From: a virus
Length of the DNA stretch: 64,000 bases
Reading direction: 5' to 3' (one strand)
IMG/VR virus record: IMGVR_UViG_3300036790_000270
Span: 53,212-117,211 of that record
Positions within the stretch are counted from its first letter, which is position 1. Every line of letters begins with the position of its first letter. The translations under genes were made by a program, and so were the position numbers. This document shows positions 55,134 through 62,633 of this stretch, piece after piece. The notes under the pieces were generated by a model, which was not told the DNA's origin, searched no databases, and saw only the letters and a list, made by a program, of their open reading frames with translations.

Positions 55134-55529
55134 TTACGACAGTGCGCGCAACGCCGGCGGCTGCGACGGCTTGAACCCCTCGCGCTCCTTTACCGTGTCG
55201 TAGCTGCCGCAGTTCTCGCACCGGTACACGTACCGGACAGGGACCGCCGGGGTGTTACCGCACAGCCGGCTGATGTCGTACGTGCCGAGCTCTGCCGCCG
55301 CGTGCTGCAGCGCGTGCTCACTCGGGTAAGCCCGGTACAGCCGCCGGTAGGTGCTCACCATCGCCGCGCTGTGCCCGATAGCCGCGCCAAGCGCCTTCAG
55401 CGTGTAAAGCCCCGCCAGCGCGTCCACGATTTGCCCGAAAGTGTAAGCTGCCGACAGGCTGTCCGTCCCCGCTTTTACGAGTTTCTCATATGCGGCGGCC
55501 AGCATGTCCAGGTTCTCGCCTGATCTCAT
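55134..55529 (-). CDS. HTH and Zn-ribbon protein
   Basis: 131 residues from ATG 55529 with GCAGGAAG upstream. Residues 30-75 (TFGQIVDALAGL, LKALGAAIGHSAAMVSTYRRLY) read as helix-turn-helix; near residue 100, YVYRCENCGSYD is a half zinc ribbon. Possibly a phage regulator. Hairpin elements flank it on both sides. Confidence 0.6.
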   Translation of the reverse strand: MRSGENLDMLAAAYEKLVKAGTDSLSAAYTFGQIVDALAGLYTLKALGAAIGHSAAMVSTYRRLYRAYPSEHALQHAAAELGTYDISRLCGNTPAVPVRYVYRCENCGSYDTVKEREGFKPSQPPALRALS

Positions 55530-55565
55530 CTTCCTGCTTTCCCTTCTTGCCTTTCTTTCCGGTGT

Positions 55566-55646
55566 GCCCGGCGTTTGGTCAATGGGTTTCGTTTCTCGTA
55601 TGGCCGGGCGTTCCGGAGTTGGGTTTCGTCTTGCCTCTGGCCCGGC
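55566..55646 (+). repeat. Two conserved-loop hairpins sharing an arm (units 50-51)
   Basis: Loops 55573-55602 and 55610-55639, both GGGTTTCGT, with arms GCCCGGC, GCCGGGC, GCCCGGC. Same period and arm alternation as the large arrays. Confidence 0.88.
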
Positions 55647-55652
55647 CCCCGG

Positions 55653-55880
55653 TTACAGGCCGCGTGACGCCAGCGGCGCCATTAGGGTAACCGTGCCGTC
55701 CTGGTAGACGGTCTCGACGCTGCCGAACGCCGCTACCGGAGGCTGAGCCGGGTCAGCGAACACGGTTACCGCCAGCTCGCCGGTCATCGTCTCCTTCCCG
55801 TCGAAACTCAGCCCCGACGGCACCGAGTAGGTGTTCCCGGTGCTAGTCACCACGGTAATTCCCGGCGCCGGCGTCGTCAC
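55653..55880 (-). CDS. Small beta-rich protein
   Basis: 75 residues from ATG 55880. Strands GITVVTSTGNTYSVP, TMTGELAVTVF, SVETVYQDGTVTLM. No motif. Overlaps the upstream gene by 4 bases. Confidence 0.55.
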   Translation of the reverse strand: MTTPAPGITVVTSTGNTYSVPSGLSFDGKETMTGELAVTVFADPAQPPVAAFGSVETVYQDGTVTLMAPLASRGL

Positions 55881-56233
55881 CTGCCTTCCCCCTTCAGCTC
55901 AGTCAGGGCCTCGTCCGCCAGGGCCTGCGCCCAGTCCGGCGCCTGGTCCAGCTCGAAGCTGTAGAACTTCTCACTCGCCGTCACGTTGCCCGGGGTGCCG
56001 TCCTTCTTGATCCGGCCGCCGCTGACGGTAAGCGAGCTGACCTTCAGGTTCGCGTAGCGGGGCAGCTCACTGTCCCGGAGCGTCCCGCAGGTCAGCTCTA
56101 CCCGCAGGCTGTCCGGCTGGTAACGCGCCAGGACGCTGCTGTACTTCACCGGCCGGTCCTCGACCTTCCCGCCGATCGTGTAGTAAGCGGTGAAAGACAG
56201 TTCGCCGGACAGGTGCGTTCTTGTCGCGTTCAC
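55877..56233 (-). CDS. Unknown beta-rich protein
   Basis: 118 residues from GTG 56233, overlapping the Ku stop. Several strands (ELSFTAYYTIGGKVE, SLRVELTCGTL, NLKVSSLTVSGG) and a C-terminal helix. No family recognised. Co-transcribed with Ku. Confidence 0.55.
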   Translation of the reverse strand: MNATRTHLSGELSFTAYYTIGGKVEDRPVKYSSVLARYQPDSLRVELTCGTLRDSELPRYANLKVSSLTVSGGRIKKDGTPGNVTASEKFYSFELDQAPDWAQALADEALTELKGEGR

Positions 56234-57084
56234 GCTACTTTTTCCTCCTTCGCCGCGGACGGCTTACGGGCCCGGGGCTTGCGCGCGGGCTTCGGCGCGG
56301 TCGCCCGGCTCGCCTTGATGGACGCCTCGATCGCCGCCATGATGTCCTGCGGCGCGGTTACCGCTGCCTCCGTGCGCGGCGCCGGGGTGCCGACCGCCTG
56401 CCCGGTTTCCAGTTTCGCCTGGATCACCGCCGCCAGCTTCTCCTCGCTCGCGTCCGTGAAAGAGGACCAGTCGAACGGCTCGTCGAGTGCCGCCACCAGC
56501 TGCTGCGCCTGCGCCAGTTCCGGGGCGCTGACCAGGGTTGCGGGCGGCGCCGCGAAATCCGGCTGCTGCACCGACGTCCCCCAGGCCAGCCGCTCCAGCA
56601 CCAGGTAGCCGTCCGGGGTGGCGTACAGCAGGGCCAGGGCCTCCCGCTGCCGCACCGCGATGCTCACTACCGCCGCCTTCCCGGTCGCGGTCATCGCGGC
56701 GGCCAGCAGCGCGTACGGCTTCTCGCCGCCGTCGCCCGGCTGCACGTAGTAACTGGTCTCGTGCGCGGTGCGCGGCACGGTAACCGGGTCGGTGAACTGC
56801 AGGACCTTTGCGTGCCGGCTCTTGTCGCCGAACGCCCGCGCCAGGTCATCCTTCTCCACCAGCACCGTGCGGCCGTCCGGCGCCGCGTACCCCATGGTGA
56901 CGTCCTCCCAGCCGACCGGCGCGCCGTCCGCCTCCGCGACGTTCTGCTGCCTGATCCGGCTGCCGTCACTGCGCCGTACCCGGTGCAAGGGCAGCTTGCC
57001 CTCACTGACCGCCGGGCCCAGCTTTACCGGGAAGCTCAGCATTGACACGCCGATCGTTCCCGTCCAGATGCTCCGCATGCTCAT
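56230..57084 (-). CDS. Ku-like DNA end-binding protein
   Basis: 284 residues from ATG 57084 with AAGGGAG upstream. The bacterial Ku pattern is clear: SIWTGTIGVSMLSFPVKL, LPLHRVRRSDGSRI, MGYAAPDGRTVLVEKDDL, YYVQPGDGGEKPYALLAAAM, VVSIAVRQREALALL. The Ku core ends near residue 200; a Lys/Ala-rich C-terminal tail (KPARKPRARK) follows, as in many bacterial Ku proteins. Ku bridges DNA ends for nonhomologous joining; phage Ku in mycobacteriophages Omega and Corndog recruits host LigD. No ligase is in the window. Confidence 0.88.
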   Translation of the reverse strand: MSMRSIWTGTIGVSMLSFPVKLGPAVSEGKLPLHRVRRSDGSRIRQQNVAEADGAPVGWEDVTMGYAAPDGRTVLVEKDDLARAFGDKSRHAKVLQFTDPVTVPRTAHETSYYVQPGDGGEKPYALLAAAMTATGKAAVVSIAVRQREALALLYATPDGYLVLERLAWGTSVQQPDFAAPPATLVSAPELAQAQQLVAALDEPFDWSSFTDASEEKLAAVIQAKLETGQAVGTPAPRTEAAVTAPQDIMAAIEASIKASRATAPKPARKPRARKPSAAKEEKVA

Positions 57085-57100
57085 GCATCTCCCTTGTCGT

Positions 57101-57152
57101 GGCCAGCGGGCGGCATTCATATGGGTCTCGTGGCGTCTGTGGCCCGCTGGCC
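57101..57152 (+). repeat. Conserved-loop hairpin (unit 52)
   Basis: Arms 57101-57111 (GGCCAGCGGGC) and 57142-57152 pair perfectly over 11 bp. Loop 57112-57141 carries GGGTCTCGT. It lies just upstream of the Ku start. Confidence 0.9.
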
Positions 57153-57182
57153 TGCTCGTGTACAGCCATGTGAATTTCACGG

Positions 57183-57410
57183 TTATTCCCGTGGGTACTG
57201 CTGCCCGGTCATCCAGGTGCAAATTCCGAACTCATAAACCTGCAGCGGCATGCGCTCCTGCCCGCGGATCATGAATAGCACGTGCTGGCCGGGCTCGCGT
57301 GCGCTTACTGCCGCCGCGTCGCCGTAGGCCTGCAGCAGGTTCTTCAAGAGGGGCGGGTAGATCCGGGGGACGCTGCCGCCGGCCAGCAGGTACCGGTCGG
57401 TGCTGGTCAT
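57183..57410 (-). CDS. Small unknown protein
   Basis: 75 residues from ATG 57410 with GAAGGGAGG upstream. Helix PPLLKNLLQAYGDAAAV, strand HVLFMIRG and a Trp/Tyr-rich end. No motif recognised. Confidence 0.6.
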   Translation of the reverse strand: MTSTDRYLLAGGSVPRIYPPLLKNLLQAYGDAAAVSAREPGQHVLFMIRGQERMPLQVYEFGICTWMTGQQYPRE

Positions 57411-57426
57411 GGTCCTCCCTTCAGGT

Positions 57427-57472
57427 GGTGCGGCGTGTAGAGGGTGGGTCTCGCGAGGAGGTTGGCCGCGCC
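57427..57472 (+). repeat. Conserved-loop hairpin (unit 53)
   Basis: Arms GGTGCGGC (57427-57434) and GCCGCGCC (57465-57472) pair with one wobble. Loop 57435-57464 carries GGGTCTCGC. Confidence 0.8.
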
Positions 57473-57478
57473 GTCCCC

Positions 57479-57805
57479 TCATTCTCCCGCGTCCTCCTCG
57501 ATCGAGCCGTAGCAGGCGTACACGTTGACGACCGGGCGCGGTACCCCGCCGGCACCGTCCTCGATCTCGGTCCGGCTGACCGCGTCGAACGTCCCCGGCG
57601 GCCGGAACGCCTGGTAGCGCCCCCGGCGGATGTTCATCGCCATGCTGCGGGCCGACTGCGCCCTTACCGGCGGGAACGTCATGATGACGGCCGGCTGGCC
57701 GGGGTGGGCGCGCAGCTGCCCGGCGATATCCGCCAGGGTCGGCTCCCCCTTCTGCGGCTTGCCGCCCATGGACGGCGGTGGCTTCTGCCACCTCAGCTCA
57801 GCCAT
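57479..57805 (-). CDS. Unknown protein
   Basis: 108 residues from ATG 57805. DIAGQLRAHPGQPAVIMTF, a basic helix (SARSMAMNIRRGRYQAF) and an acidic C-terminus. Overlaps the upstream gene by 13 bases. Function unknown. Confidence 0.6.
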   Translation of the reverse strand: MAELRWQKPPPSMGGKPQKGEPTLADIAGQLRAHPGQPAVIMTFPPVRAQSARSMAMNIRRGRYQAFRPPGTFDAVSRTEIEDGAGGVPRPVVNVYACYGSIEEDAGE

Positions 57806-57966
57806 GCCCGCTCCAGTTCCCTTTCCAGTTCTTTCTCTAGCGTCCTGATCAGCGTGCGCAGGAACAGTACCCGCGTCATCGCCCTGCGTTCCGTTTCCTC
57901 AGTTAGCCCTGCCTTCTCGATCCTGTCCTGCACCCACTGCCGGTTTTCCCGCGCTGACTGGTTCAG
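57793..57966 (-). CDS. Small coiled-coil protein with probable CTG start
   Basis: 57 residues if read from CTG 57966, which overlaps the upstream stop as CTGA and has GGAGGGAGTACGG before it. The only in-frame standard starts are a GTG further in or a long upstream extension inside the previous gene. Highly charged helix (LRTLIRTLEKELERELERAW). Confidence 0.45.
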   Translation of the reverse strand: MNQSARENRQWVQDRIEKAGLTEETERRAMTRVLFLRTLIRTLEKELERELERAWLS

Positions 57967-58595
57967 AGCCGTACTCCCTCCGGGACCTTCCCCTCGAACT
58001 GCGCCTGCACGTCCTGTGCCCGCGCGGTGCCCCGTGCGACCGCCTTCGTCATCCGGGCCAGGTGGCAGAAGGTAACCGGGTTCTTCCCGACGAGCGCAAC
58101 AGGTATTCCTATTCCCATGTTGCATGAAATTAGCACCGGTGACGGGCAGGCCGGGCAGGAAACTGAGAAAAGGTCCGCTAGCCGCTGCTCCCGGCTGCGC
58201 TCGGACGGGTCCGGCAGGCTGCGCAGGAACGCCGCGCGACGGCGCATGTCCCCCGCCGTGGCCGACGGCGCCGGGTAAGCGTACCTGGCGAAAGTCGCCC
58301 GCCGCCGCTGCCGCCTCAGGCGGGCGCCCGCGACCCGGCTCACCACCATCGCCACGGCCATCAGCACCGCGAACGCGACTACGTAATCCGTGACCAGGCG
58401 CAGCGTGACCCGCCCCTCGTACCCGGCCCGGAACCCGGCGATCAGCAGCGGCAGCAGCATGACGAAGATCACCGCGCCCGCCCCGTTATCCCGCTGCCCC
58501 GGCTCGTTCTTAGTGCCAGCTGGCACTGAGCTGCGCTGGTTAAGGGACCGGCTCGCGCCGCGCAGGGCGCCCCGGGTAACCCAGAAGCCGATCAT
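57963..58595 (-). CDS. Membrane protein
   Basis: 210 residues from ATG 58595 with GAAGGTGAG upstream. Two spans (VIFVMLLPLLIAGFRAG and YVVAFAVLMAVAMVV), an Arg-rich loop (RLRRQRRRATFARY), then a soluble part with two Cys (SCPACPSP). Function unknown. A near-palindrome GTGCCAGCTGGCAC (58513-58526) lies in its 5' coding part. Confidence 0.55.
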   Translation of the reverse strand: MIGFWVTRGALRGASRSLNQRSSVPAGTKNEPGQRDNGAGAVIFVMLLPLLIAGFRAGYEGRVTLRLVTDYVVAFAVLMAVAMVVSRVAGARLRRQRRRATFARYAYPAPSATAGDMRRRAAFLRSLPDPSERSREQRLADLFSVSCPACPSPVLISCNMGIGIPVALVGKNPVTFCHLARMTKAVARGTARAQDVQAQFEGKVPEGVRL

Positions 58596-58619
58596 GGTCT
58601 CACCTTCTTCTCTTTCCCG

Positions 58620-58686
58620 GTGTCGCGGGGCGCGGGCGTAGTTTCTGTGGGCCTCGTTGCTACTTTGGCCCGCGACACTCGCGACA
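58620..58686 (+). repeat. Conserved-loop hairpin (unit 54)
   Basis: Loop 58638-58667 carries GGGCCTCGT. Inner arms GCGCGGGC/GCCCGCG close it; TGTCGCG and CGCGACA pair outside. Lies between two - strand genes. Confidence 0.85.
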
Positions 58687-58708
58687 AGATCCGGTGACCT
58701 GCTATTTC

Positions 58709-59893
58709 CTAGCGGGCCGCGACAAGCGCCAGTTCCAGTTGGGTGGCGTCCGGCGGCTGCTCCTCGTCCGGCCCGTACAGTTCCTCGCGCAGGCTGGCCG
58801 CCGCCTCCAGGATCTGCGCCGCGTAGCGGGCCTTGCCGTGCACGTCCTGCCCGGCCAGGGTGATGCCGCGCATGTCTGCCGACGGGCCCAGTGCCTTCGG
58901 CAGCAGCGTCTGCACCAGGTAGTTGCTGTCCATCTTCCGGTAGTTCTCGCCGTCCGGCAGGTCGCGCAGCGCGGTGATGACGTCACTGGTGAACAGCCGC
59001 TCGGCCCCGGTCGCCATGATGATGCCCGCCACGTCCAGCAGGCAGCGCTGGAAGGTGAGCAGCTGCGGCTTCTCGCTGGCGTCCAGCGCTAGCAGCCGGA
59101 ACGCGTCCATGCACTTGCCCGGCCACGCGCCGCCGGCCGCGCTGGCGACCGCGAACAGCGGCCCCCACAACTGCAGCCGCCGGTCGGTGAGCAGCGGGTG
59201 AACGCGCAGCACGCCGTCCAGCATGAACTTGCCCATTGACTCCGCGTTCGCCCGGGACCAGCCGTGCAGTGCCTCGCGCAGGTCATCGGCCTCCAGCCGG
59301 ACCGCTGGCGACAGCGCGTTCTGCAGCCGCAGCTTCGGCGGCTTCGGCTTCACCGGCATGATGATTGACCGGGTAGCCAGGTCATCGGGGACCGCGTTGT
59401 GCAGCCCGTTCATGAACGCCACGGTGAACGCGGGCAGGTCTTTCGCTACCCGGTCAACCGAGACCGAGATGGTGCCCGTGTTCAGGTAGCACTCGATCAG
59501 CAGCGAGTACAGCTTGCTGCCGCGCCCGTTCAGGCCCGCGTCCCCGAACGTCTTGCTGATGTCATCGCAGACCAGCGTCGGCTCGTCCCCCCGGGTGAGG
59601 AACCGGGAGTTGATGGCCGGCTCGGTGGTCAGCCTGCCGACCTTCCACGGGTTGAACGCCAGCATCCCCGGGATCTGCGCTGCCGCCGTCGTCTTCCCGG
59701 TGCCCGGCGAGTCACTGGTCACCAGGCAGTGCGGTACCGAGGTAAACGGCGCCTCATTCGCGTGCACTGCGTGCGTCACCGACAAGATCAGGGTGAGCAC
59801 GTCGATGTACTCCGGCGGCGCCCACCACAGCGTGGCGGTGAAGTTGCGGACCTCGTTCAGCACGAAGTCCGGCTTCTGACTAGAACGGCTCAT
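58709..59893 (-). CDS. P-loop ATPase, DUF3631-like
   Basis: 394 residues from ATG 59893 with AAGGAGGAACC upstream. Walker A is TSDSPGTGKTTAA near residue 60; TLVCDDISKTF near 108 is a Walker B-like acidic pair; VAFMNGLHNAVP and RSIIMPVKPK follow as sensor and arginine-finger-like segments. The C-terminal DVITALRDLPDG...YRKMDSNYLVQTLL and HGKARYA recall DUF3631 of actinobacterial plasmid and phage primase-helicase proteins. Likely acts in replication or DNA transfer. Confidence 0.7.
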   Translation of the reverse strand: MSRSSQKPDFVLNEVRNFTATLWWAPPEYIDVLTLILSVTHAVHANEAPFTSVPHCLVTSDSPGTGKTTAAAQIPGMLAFNPWKVGRLTTEPAINSRFLTRGDEPTLVCDDISKTFGDAGLNGRGSKLYSLLIECYLNTGTISVSVDRVAKDLPAFTVAFMNGLHNAVPDDLATRSIIMPVKPKPPKLRLQNALSPAVRLEADDLREALHGWSRANAESMGKFMLDGVLRVHPLLTDRRLQLWGPLFAVASAAGGAWPGKCMDAFRLLALDASEKPQLLTFQRCLLDVAGIIMATGAERLFTSDVITALRDLPDGENYRKMDSNYLVQTLLPKALGPSADMRGITLAGQDVHGKARYAAQILEAAASLREELYGPDEEQPPDATQLELALVAAR

Positions 59894-59942
59894 TCAGGTT
59901 CCTCCTTCAGCCTGACTCGTACAACCTCTCCTGTTCACTTGT

Positions 59943-60122
59943 TTATTCCTCGGGAACCAGGATGACCAGGCCGTATTCCTCGGTCGCGTAATCCAGCGGG
60001 GCCGCGCCGAACTTCTCCAGCAGCCTCGTCCGCACGATCTCGTGCAGTGAGACCACCGCGCCCGGCGCCACCTCGACCCACGGCTCGCCGCTGCTGTCCC
60101 GGTACACCGCTGCCTCAGCCAT
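59943..60122 (-). CDS. Small unknown protein
   Basis: 59 residues from ATG 60122. Strand WVEVAPGAVVSL, helix HEIVRTRLLEKFG and closing strand YGLVILVPEE. Overlaps the upstream gene by 8 bases. No motif. Confidence 0.55.
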   Translation of the reverse strand: MAEAAVYRDSSGEPWVEVAPGAVVSLHEIVRTRLLEKFGAAPLDYATEEYGLVILVPEE

Positions 60123-60555
60123 GCCGCTCCATTTCGCTCGTGACCCGGGCGTGCCCGTAGTCCGGGTGCGTGAACGTCTGCCCGGCTACCGGTACTCGCG
60201 CCCGGCCGACGTCAATATCGTGCCTGCGCGGGTACAGGTACCGCACCCAGTTGTCCCGGAACAAGTACCCGAGGTTGTTGTCGTGCGCGACCTTGTTCAG
60301 CCACTGCCCGGTCGTCAGGTGCTGGTCCTGCGCGCCCTCCCGGGTGAAGTGCACCCGCCCGTCCGCGTACAGGACCGCGATCGTGGTGGCGTACAGCCGG
60401 ATCATGATCAGCGCGCCCTCGTCCGGGTCGTCGTAACGGAGCAGCCGGACGGTGGCGCCGACGCCTTTCGTCCGGGTCGCGCCCAGGTACGCGTCGAGCC
60501 CCTTGTAGGTGAGGTCCGGCGTGCCCTCCGGCATCCGGAAAACGTAGTCGTTCAC
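60115..60555 (-). CDS. Unknown protein
   Basis: 146 residues from GTG 60555 with AGGAGAAGGC upstream. Alternating strands (GATVRLLRYDD, ALIMIRLYATTIAVLYADGRVHF) and a helical-aromatic part (LNKVAHDNNLGYLFRDNWVRYLY). Family unknown. Related in style to other small - strand proteins here. Confidence 0.6.
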   Translation of the reverse strand: MNDYVFRMPEGTPDLTYKGLDAYLGATRTKGVGATVRLLRYDDPDEGALIMIRLYATTIAVLYADGRVHFTREGAQDQHLTTGQWLNKVAHDNNLGYLFRDNWVRYLYPRRHDIDVGRARVPVAGQTFTHPDYGHARVTSEMERHG

Positions 60556-60785
60556 GCCTTCTCCTGATCCTTAACTGCCCCCTGGATGGCCAGGGTGATC
60601 TTGGTGAGTAGCCCCCGGTTAAGGGCATCGCACACCAGCTGCGCCCGCGTTGCCGTCTCCGGCCCGTACACCGCCCGCTGCCGGTCGCGGGGGATCTCCC
60701 GCCCGTTCACCCGGAGCAGGTACACCAGGTACTTCCCGTCCTCGGTGCGCAACTGGAATGCCGCTGTTGACTGCTGCTGCCTCAT
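60552..60785 (-). CDS. Small unknown protein
   Basis: 77 residues from ATG 60785, ATGA overlap with the upstream gene. Strand KYLVYLLRVNGREI, helix TRAQLVCDALNRGLL. Basic overall. No motif. Confidence 0.55.
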   Translation of the reverse strand: MRQQQSTAAFQLRTEDGKYLVYLLRVNGREIPRDRQRAVYGPETATRAQLVCDALNRGLLTKITLAIQGAVKDQEKA

Positions 60786-61057
60786 TCGCTGTTATTCCTG
60801 TCTGCGATGCCGCTAGGCTTAATTTCCCGCATGACCGCGCGCCGGATGTCATGGTGGGACTTGCCCGATGACAGCAGCGGCTGCAGGACGCGGTACGTTA
60901 CTTCCGCGGGTATCCCGCAGGCAGCCGCGATCAGTTCCGCCTGCCCGCACGTGTACTCGGCGGCCGGGTCTTCCCCGGTTTCGTACAGGCTGGCCTCGTG
61001 CAGGTTGCACGCTGCCTTGATAAGGGTAGTGAGTACGGCGACTTCGATTGAGCTCAT
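60782..61057 (-). CDS. Small helical protein
   Basis: 91 residues from ATG 61057 with AAGGGATAAC upstream. Helices (VLTTLIKAACNLHEASLY; QAELIAAACGIPAEVTYRVLQPLL) include an HTH-like turn. The identical palindrome GTGCCACGTGGCAC lies about 50 bases upstream. Confidence 0.55.
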   Translation of the reverse strand: MSSIEVAVLTTLIKAACNLHEASLYETGEDPAAEYTCGQAELIAAACGIPAEVTYRVLQPLLSSGKSHHDIRRAVMREIKPSGIADRNNSE

Positions 61058-61107
61058 TCGCTGTTATCCCTTGTTGTCTCGTGCCTGGTAAGCACGCGGA
61101 AAGCTAA

Positions 61108-61121
61108 GTGCCACGTGGCAC
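61108..61121 (+). promoter_or_regulatory. 14-bp palindrome GTGCCACGTGGCAC, second copy
   Basis: Identical to 55027-55040. It sits in the gap between two - strand genes, upstream of the gene starting at 61057. Probable operator. Confidence 0.45.
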
Positions 61122-61142
61122 CTAGCCAACCGTGCGCCGGCC

Positions 61143-61337
61143 TTAGCCAGTCTCGATGGTGACGTACAGGAACTCCGGGTTACCCGAGCCCACCCCTTCG
61201 ACGATCTGCTTCAGTGCGCTTTTCTGCACGTACAGGGTCTTGATGACATCCGGGCTGCCGTCCGTCGCCGGCTCCTCGTTATATCTGAGCGTGTTTCTTG
61301 TTTCCCGCTCGAATATGAACTTCACCTTCACGCTCAT
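61143..61337 (-). CDS. Small unknown protein
   Basis: 64 residues from ATG 61337 with GAGGAGCG upstream. Strand VKVKFIFERETRNTLRY and a second part KTLYVQKSALKQIVEGV ending in a strand. No family recognised. Confidence 0.6.
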   Translation of the reverse strand: MSVKVKFIFERETRNTLRYNEEPATDGSPDVIKTLYVQKSALKQIVEGVGSGNPEFLYVTIETG

Positions 61338-61357
61338 GCGTCGCTCCTCGCTAGCGC

Positions 61358-61409
61358 GGCACCCCGGCGTGTACTCTTTGGGCCTCGTCTGCGCTATGGC
61401 CGGGGTGCC
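61358..61409 (+). repeat. Conserved-loop hairpin (unit 55)
   Basis: Arms GGCACCCCGGC (61358-61368) and 61399-61409 pair perfectly over 11 bp. Loop 61369-61398 carries GGGCCTCGT. Confidence 0.9.
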
Positions 61410-61419
61410 TGCTTACTTT

Positions 61420-61797
61420 TTACCTTCCGTCTGCCCAGTACTTCACGTCACCGAGTTCTACGGCTGTGTAGTTGTTGCGGAGCACATCGGCCCACATGTC
61501 CGCGCCCCAGAAATCAGTGTCCACGGCCGCGCCGTAAATGTCATGCGACTGGTCGTACGCGTAATTGGCCCAGTAGCTGTCTGCCACGAAGGTCATGCTC
61601 TCCCAGCGGTCCTCGCCCCAGGTGCCGATGACTGCCAGCAGGAACGTGCTCAGCTTCTCCAGCTCCCGGGCCTCGTCGTCGCTGAGCCCGGCGCCGTTCG
61701 CGTCCTCGCTCGCCAGGAACTGAATCCGGTCCTGGATGTCATTCGCGTAGATGATGTCGCCGTCCGCGAACGGCTTCGACTGCCCGTTGTCACTCAT
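61420..61797 (-). CDS. Acidic protein from an internal start
   Basis: 125 residues from ATG 61797 with AAAGAGAAGAGC upstream. DDEARELEKLSTFLLAVIG, then a Trp/Asp/Tyr-rich half (SMTFVADSYWANYAYDQ). The gene order and ribosome site argue for separate translation. Function unknown. Confidence 0.6.
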   Translation of the reverse strand: MSDNGQSKPFADGDIIYANDIQDRIQFLASEDANGAGLSDDEARELEKLSTFLLAVIGTWGEDRWESMTFVADSYWANYAYDQSHDIYGAAVDTDFWGADMWADVLRNNYTAVELGDVKYWADGR

Positions 61798-62127
61798 GCT
61801 CTTCTCTTTCCGGTTCCGGTACGGCCACTTGCCGTACAGCTTGCGCCGGTCCCTGAGGTACCACCACAGCCACGCAGGGTCCGCCCAGCGGGTGACATGC
61901 GGCAGGCACAGCACCCCGCACGACGGGCACCGGGTGAACCGCCATTGCCACGCCCGCCGCTTGTACATGAACGACGCGAACGACGCGCCGCACTTCTCGT
62001 AGTCCCCGTAGGACCAGCCCGGCCCGGCCCACGTGGGGCAGCGGTGCGGCTTGTCGTAGTGCAGCCTCGACAGCCTCATGCGGGCAGCGGCGAAGTAGCC
62101 GCCCAGCTCGTCTGCGAAGTAGCTCAT
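61420..62127 (-). CDS. Zn-ribbon protein reading in frame into an internal gene
   Basis: 235 residues from ATG 62127 with GAGGAGGACAAGG upstream. The first about 110 residues are Trp/Tyr/Arg-rich: HRCPTWAGPG, YEKCGASF and FTRCPSCGVLCLPH suggest a zinc fold. No stop separates it from the acidic protein that starts at 61797. It is either a fusion or has lost its stop. Confidence 0.55.
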   Translation of the reverse strand: MSYFADELGGYFAAARMRLSRLHYDKPHRCPTWAGPGWSYGDYEKCGASFASFMYKRRAWQWRFTRCPSCGVLCLPHVTRWADPAWLWWYLRDRRKLYGKWPYRNRKEKSMSDNGQSKPFADGDIIYANDIQDRIQFLASEDANGAGLSDDEARELEKLSTFLLAVIGTWGEDRWESMTFVADSYWANYAYDQSHDIYGAAVDTDFWGADMWADVLRNNYTAVELGDVKYWADGR

Positions 62128-62633
62128 GCCTTGTCCTCCTCGATCGCCGTGATGACCGGCCCGGTGCCGCGAATAGGGGGGAACCCGCGGAAGTGCAGGA
62201 CGGGGCGTTCCTCCCACTCGTCGTTGATGTCGTCCCCGGTGGCGCCGTCCTCCCGGTACTGCCAGCGGTTCATGTCCACACAGTAGACCGCGTTGTCATA
62301 GTCCGGCACTGACATGTACACATTGGCGGCTGCTAGCAGTCGCTCCACCTCCTCGACCAGGGTGTCCCAGATAGCCGCGCCGTGCAGGGCCGGCCAGGAA
62401 CTGCGCGCCCCGTTGTCCGCCTGCCAGACGCGCTCGGCCTCCGGGAAGGACCGCAGCGGCGGCATGTAACTATTGCCGGTCACCCACGCGACCGGTTCGG
62501 CGCTGGCGCGTGCGTCGGCGGTCATCGAGCTGGCGATCACCTTGGCCAGTGCCCGCGCCGCGCCGTGCCCGACGATCCGCGTCCCGCCGATGTGCTCCCC
62601 GTAGTAGTCAGTTGAGTAGTTCCGGTTGCTCAT
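62124..62633 (-). CDS. Unknown protein
   Basis: 169 residues from ATG 62633, ATGA overlap with the upstream gene. Helical middle (HGAAIWDTLVEEVERLLAAANVY) and a Trp/Tyr/Asp-rich C-terminal third. No motif. Overlaps the next gene as ATGA. Confidence 0.6.
   Translation of the reverse strand: MSNRNYSTDYYGEHIGGTRIVGHGAARALAKVIASSMTADARASAEPVAWVTGNSYMPPLRSFPEAERVWQADNGARSSWPALHGAAIWDTLVEEVERLLAAANVYMSVPDYDNAVYCVDMNRWQYREDGATGDDINDEWEERPVLHFRGFPPIRGTGPVITAIEEDKA

Noticed and set aside
55900-55935. GGGCCTCGT match inside a coding gene (also at 61675)
   Set aside because: No flanking complementary arms at the right distance; the match is explained by coding sequence.
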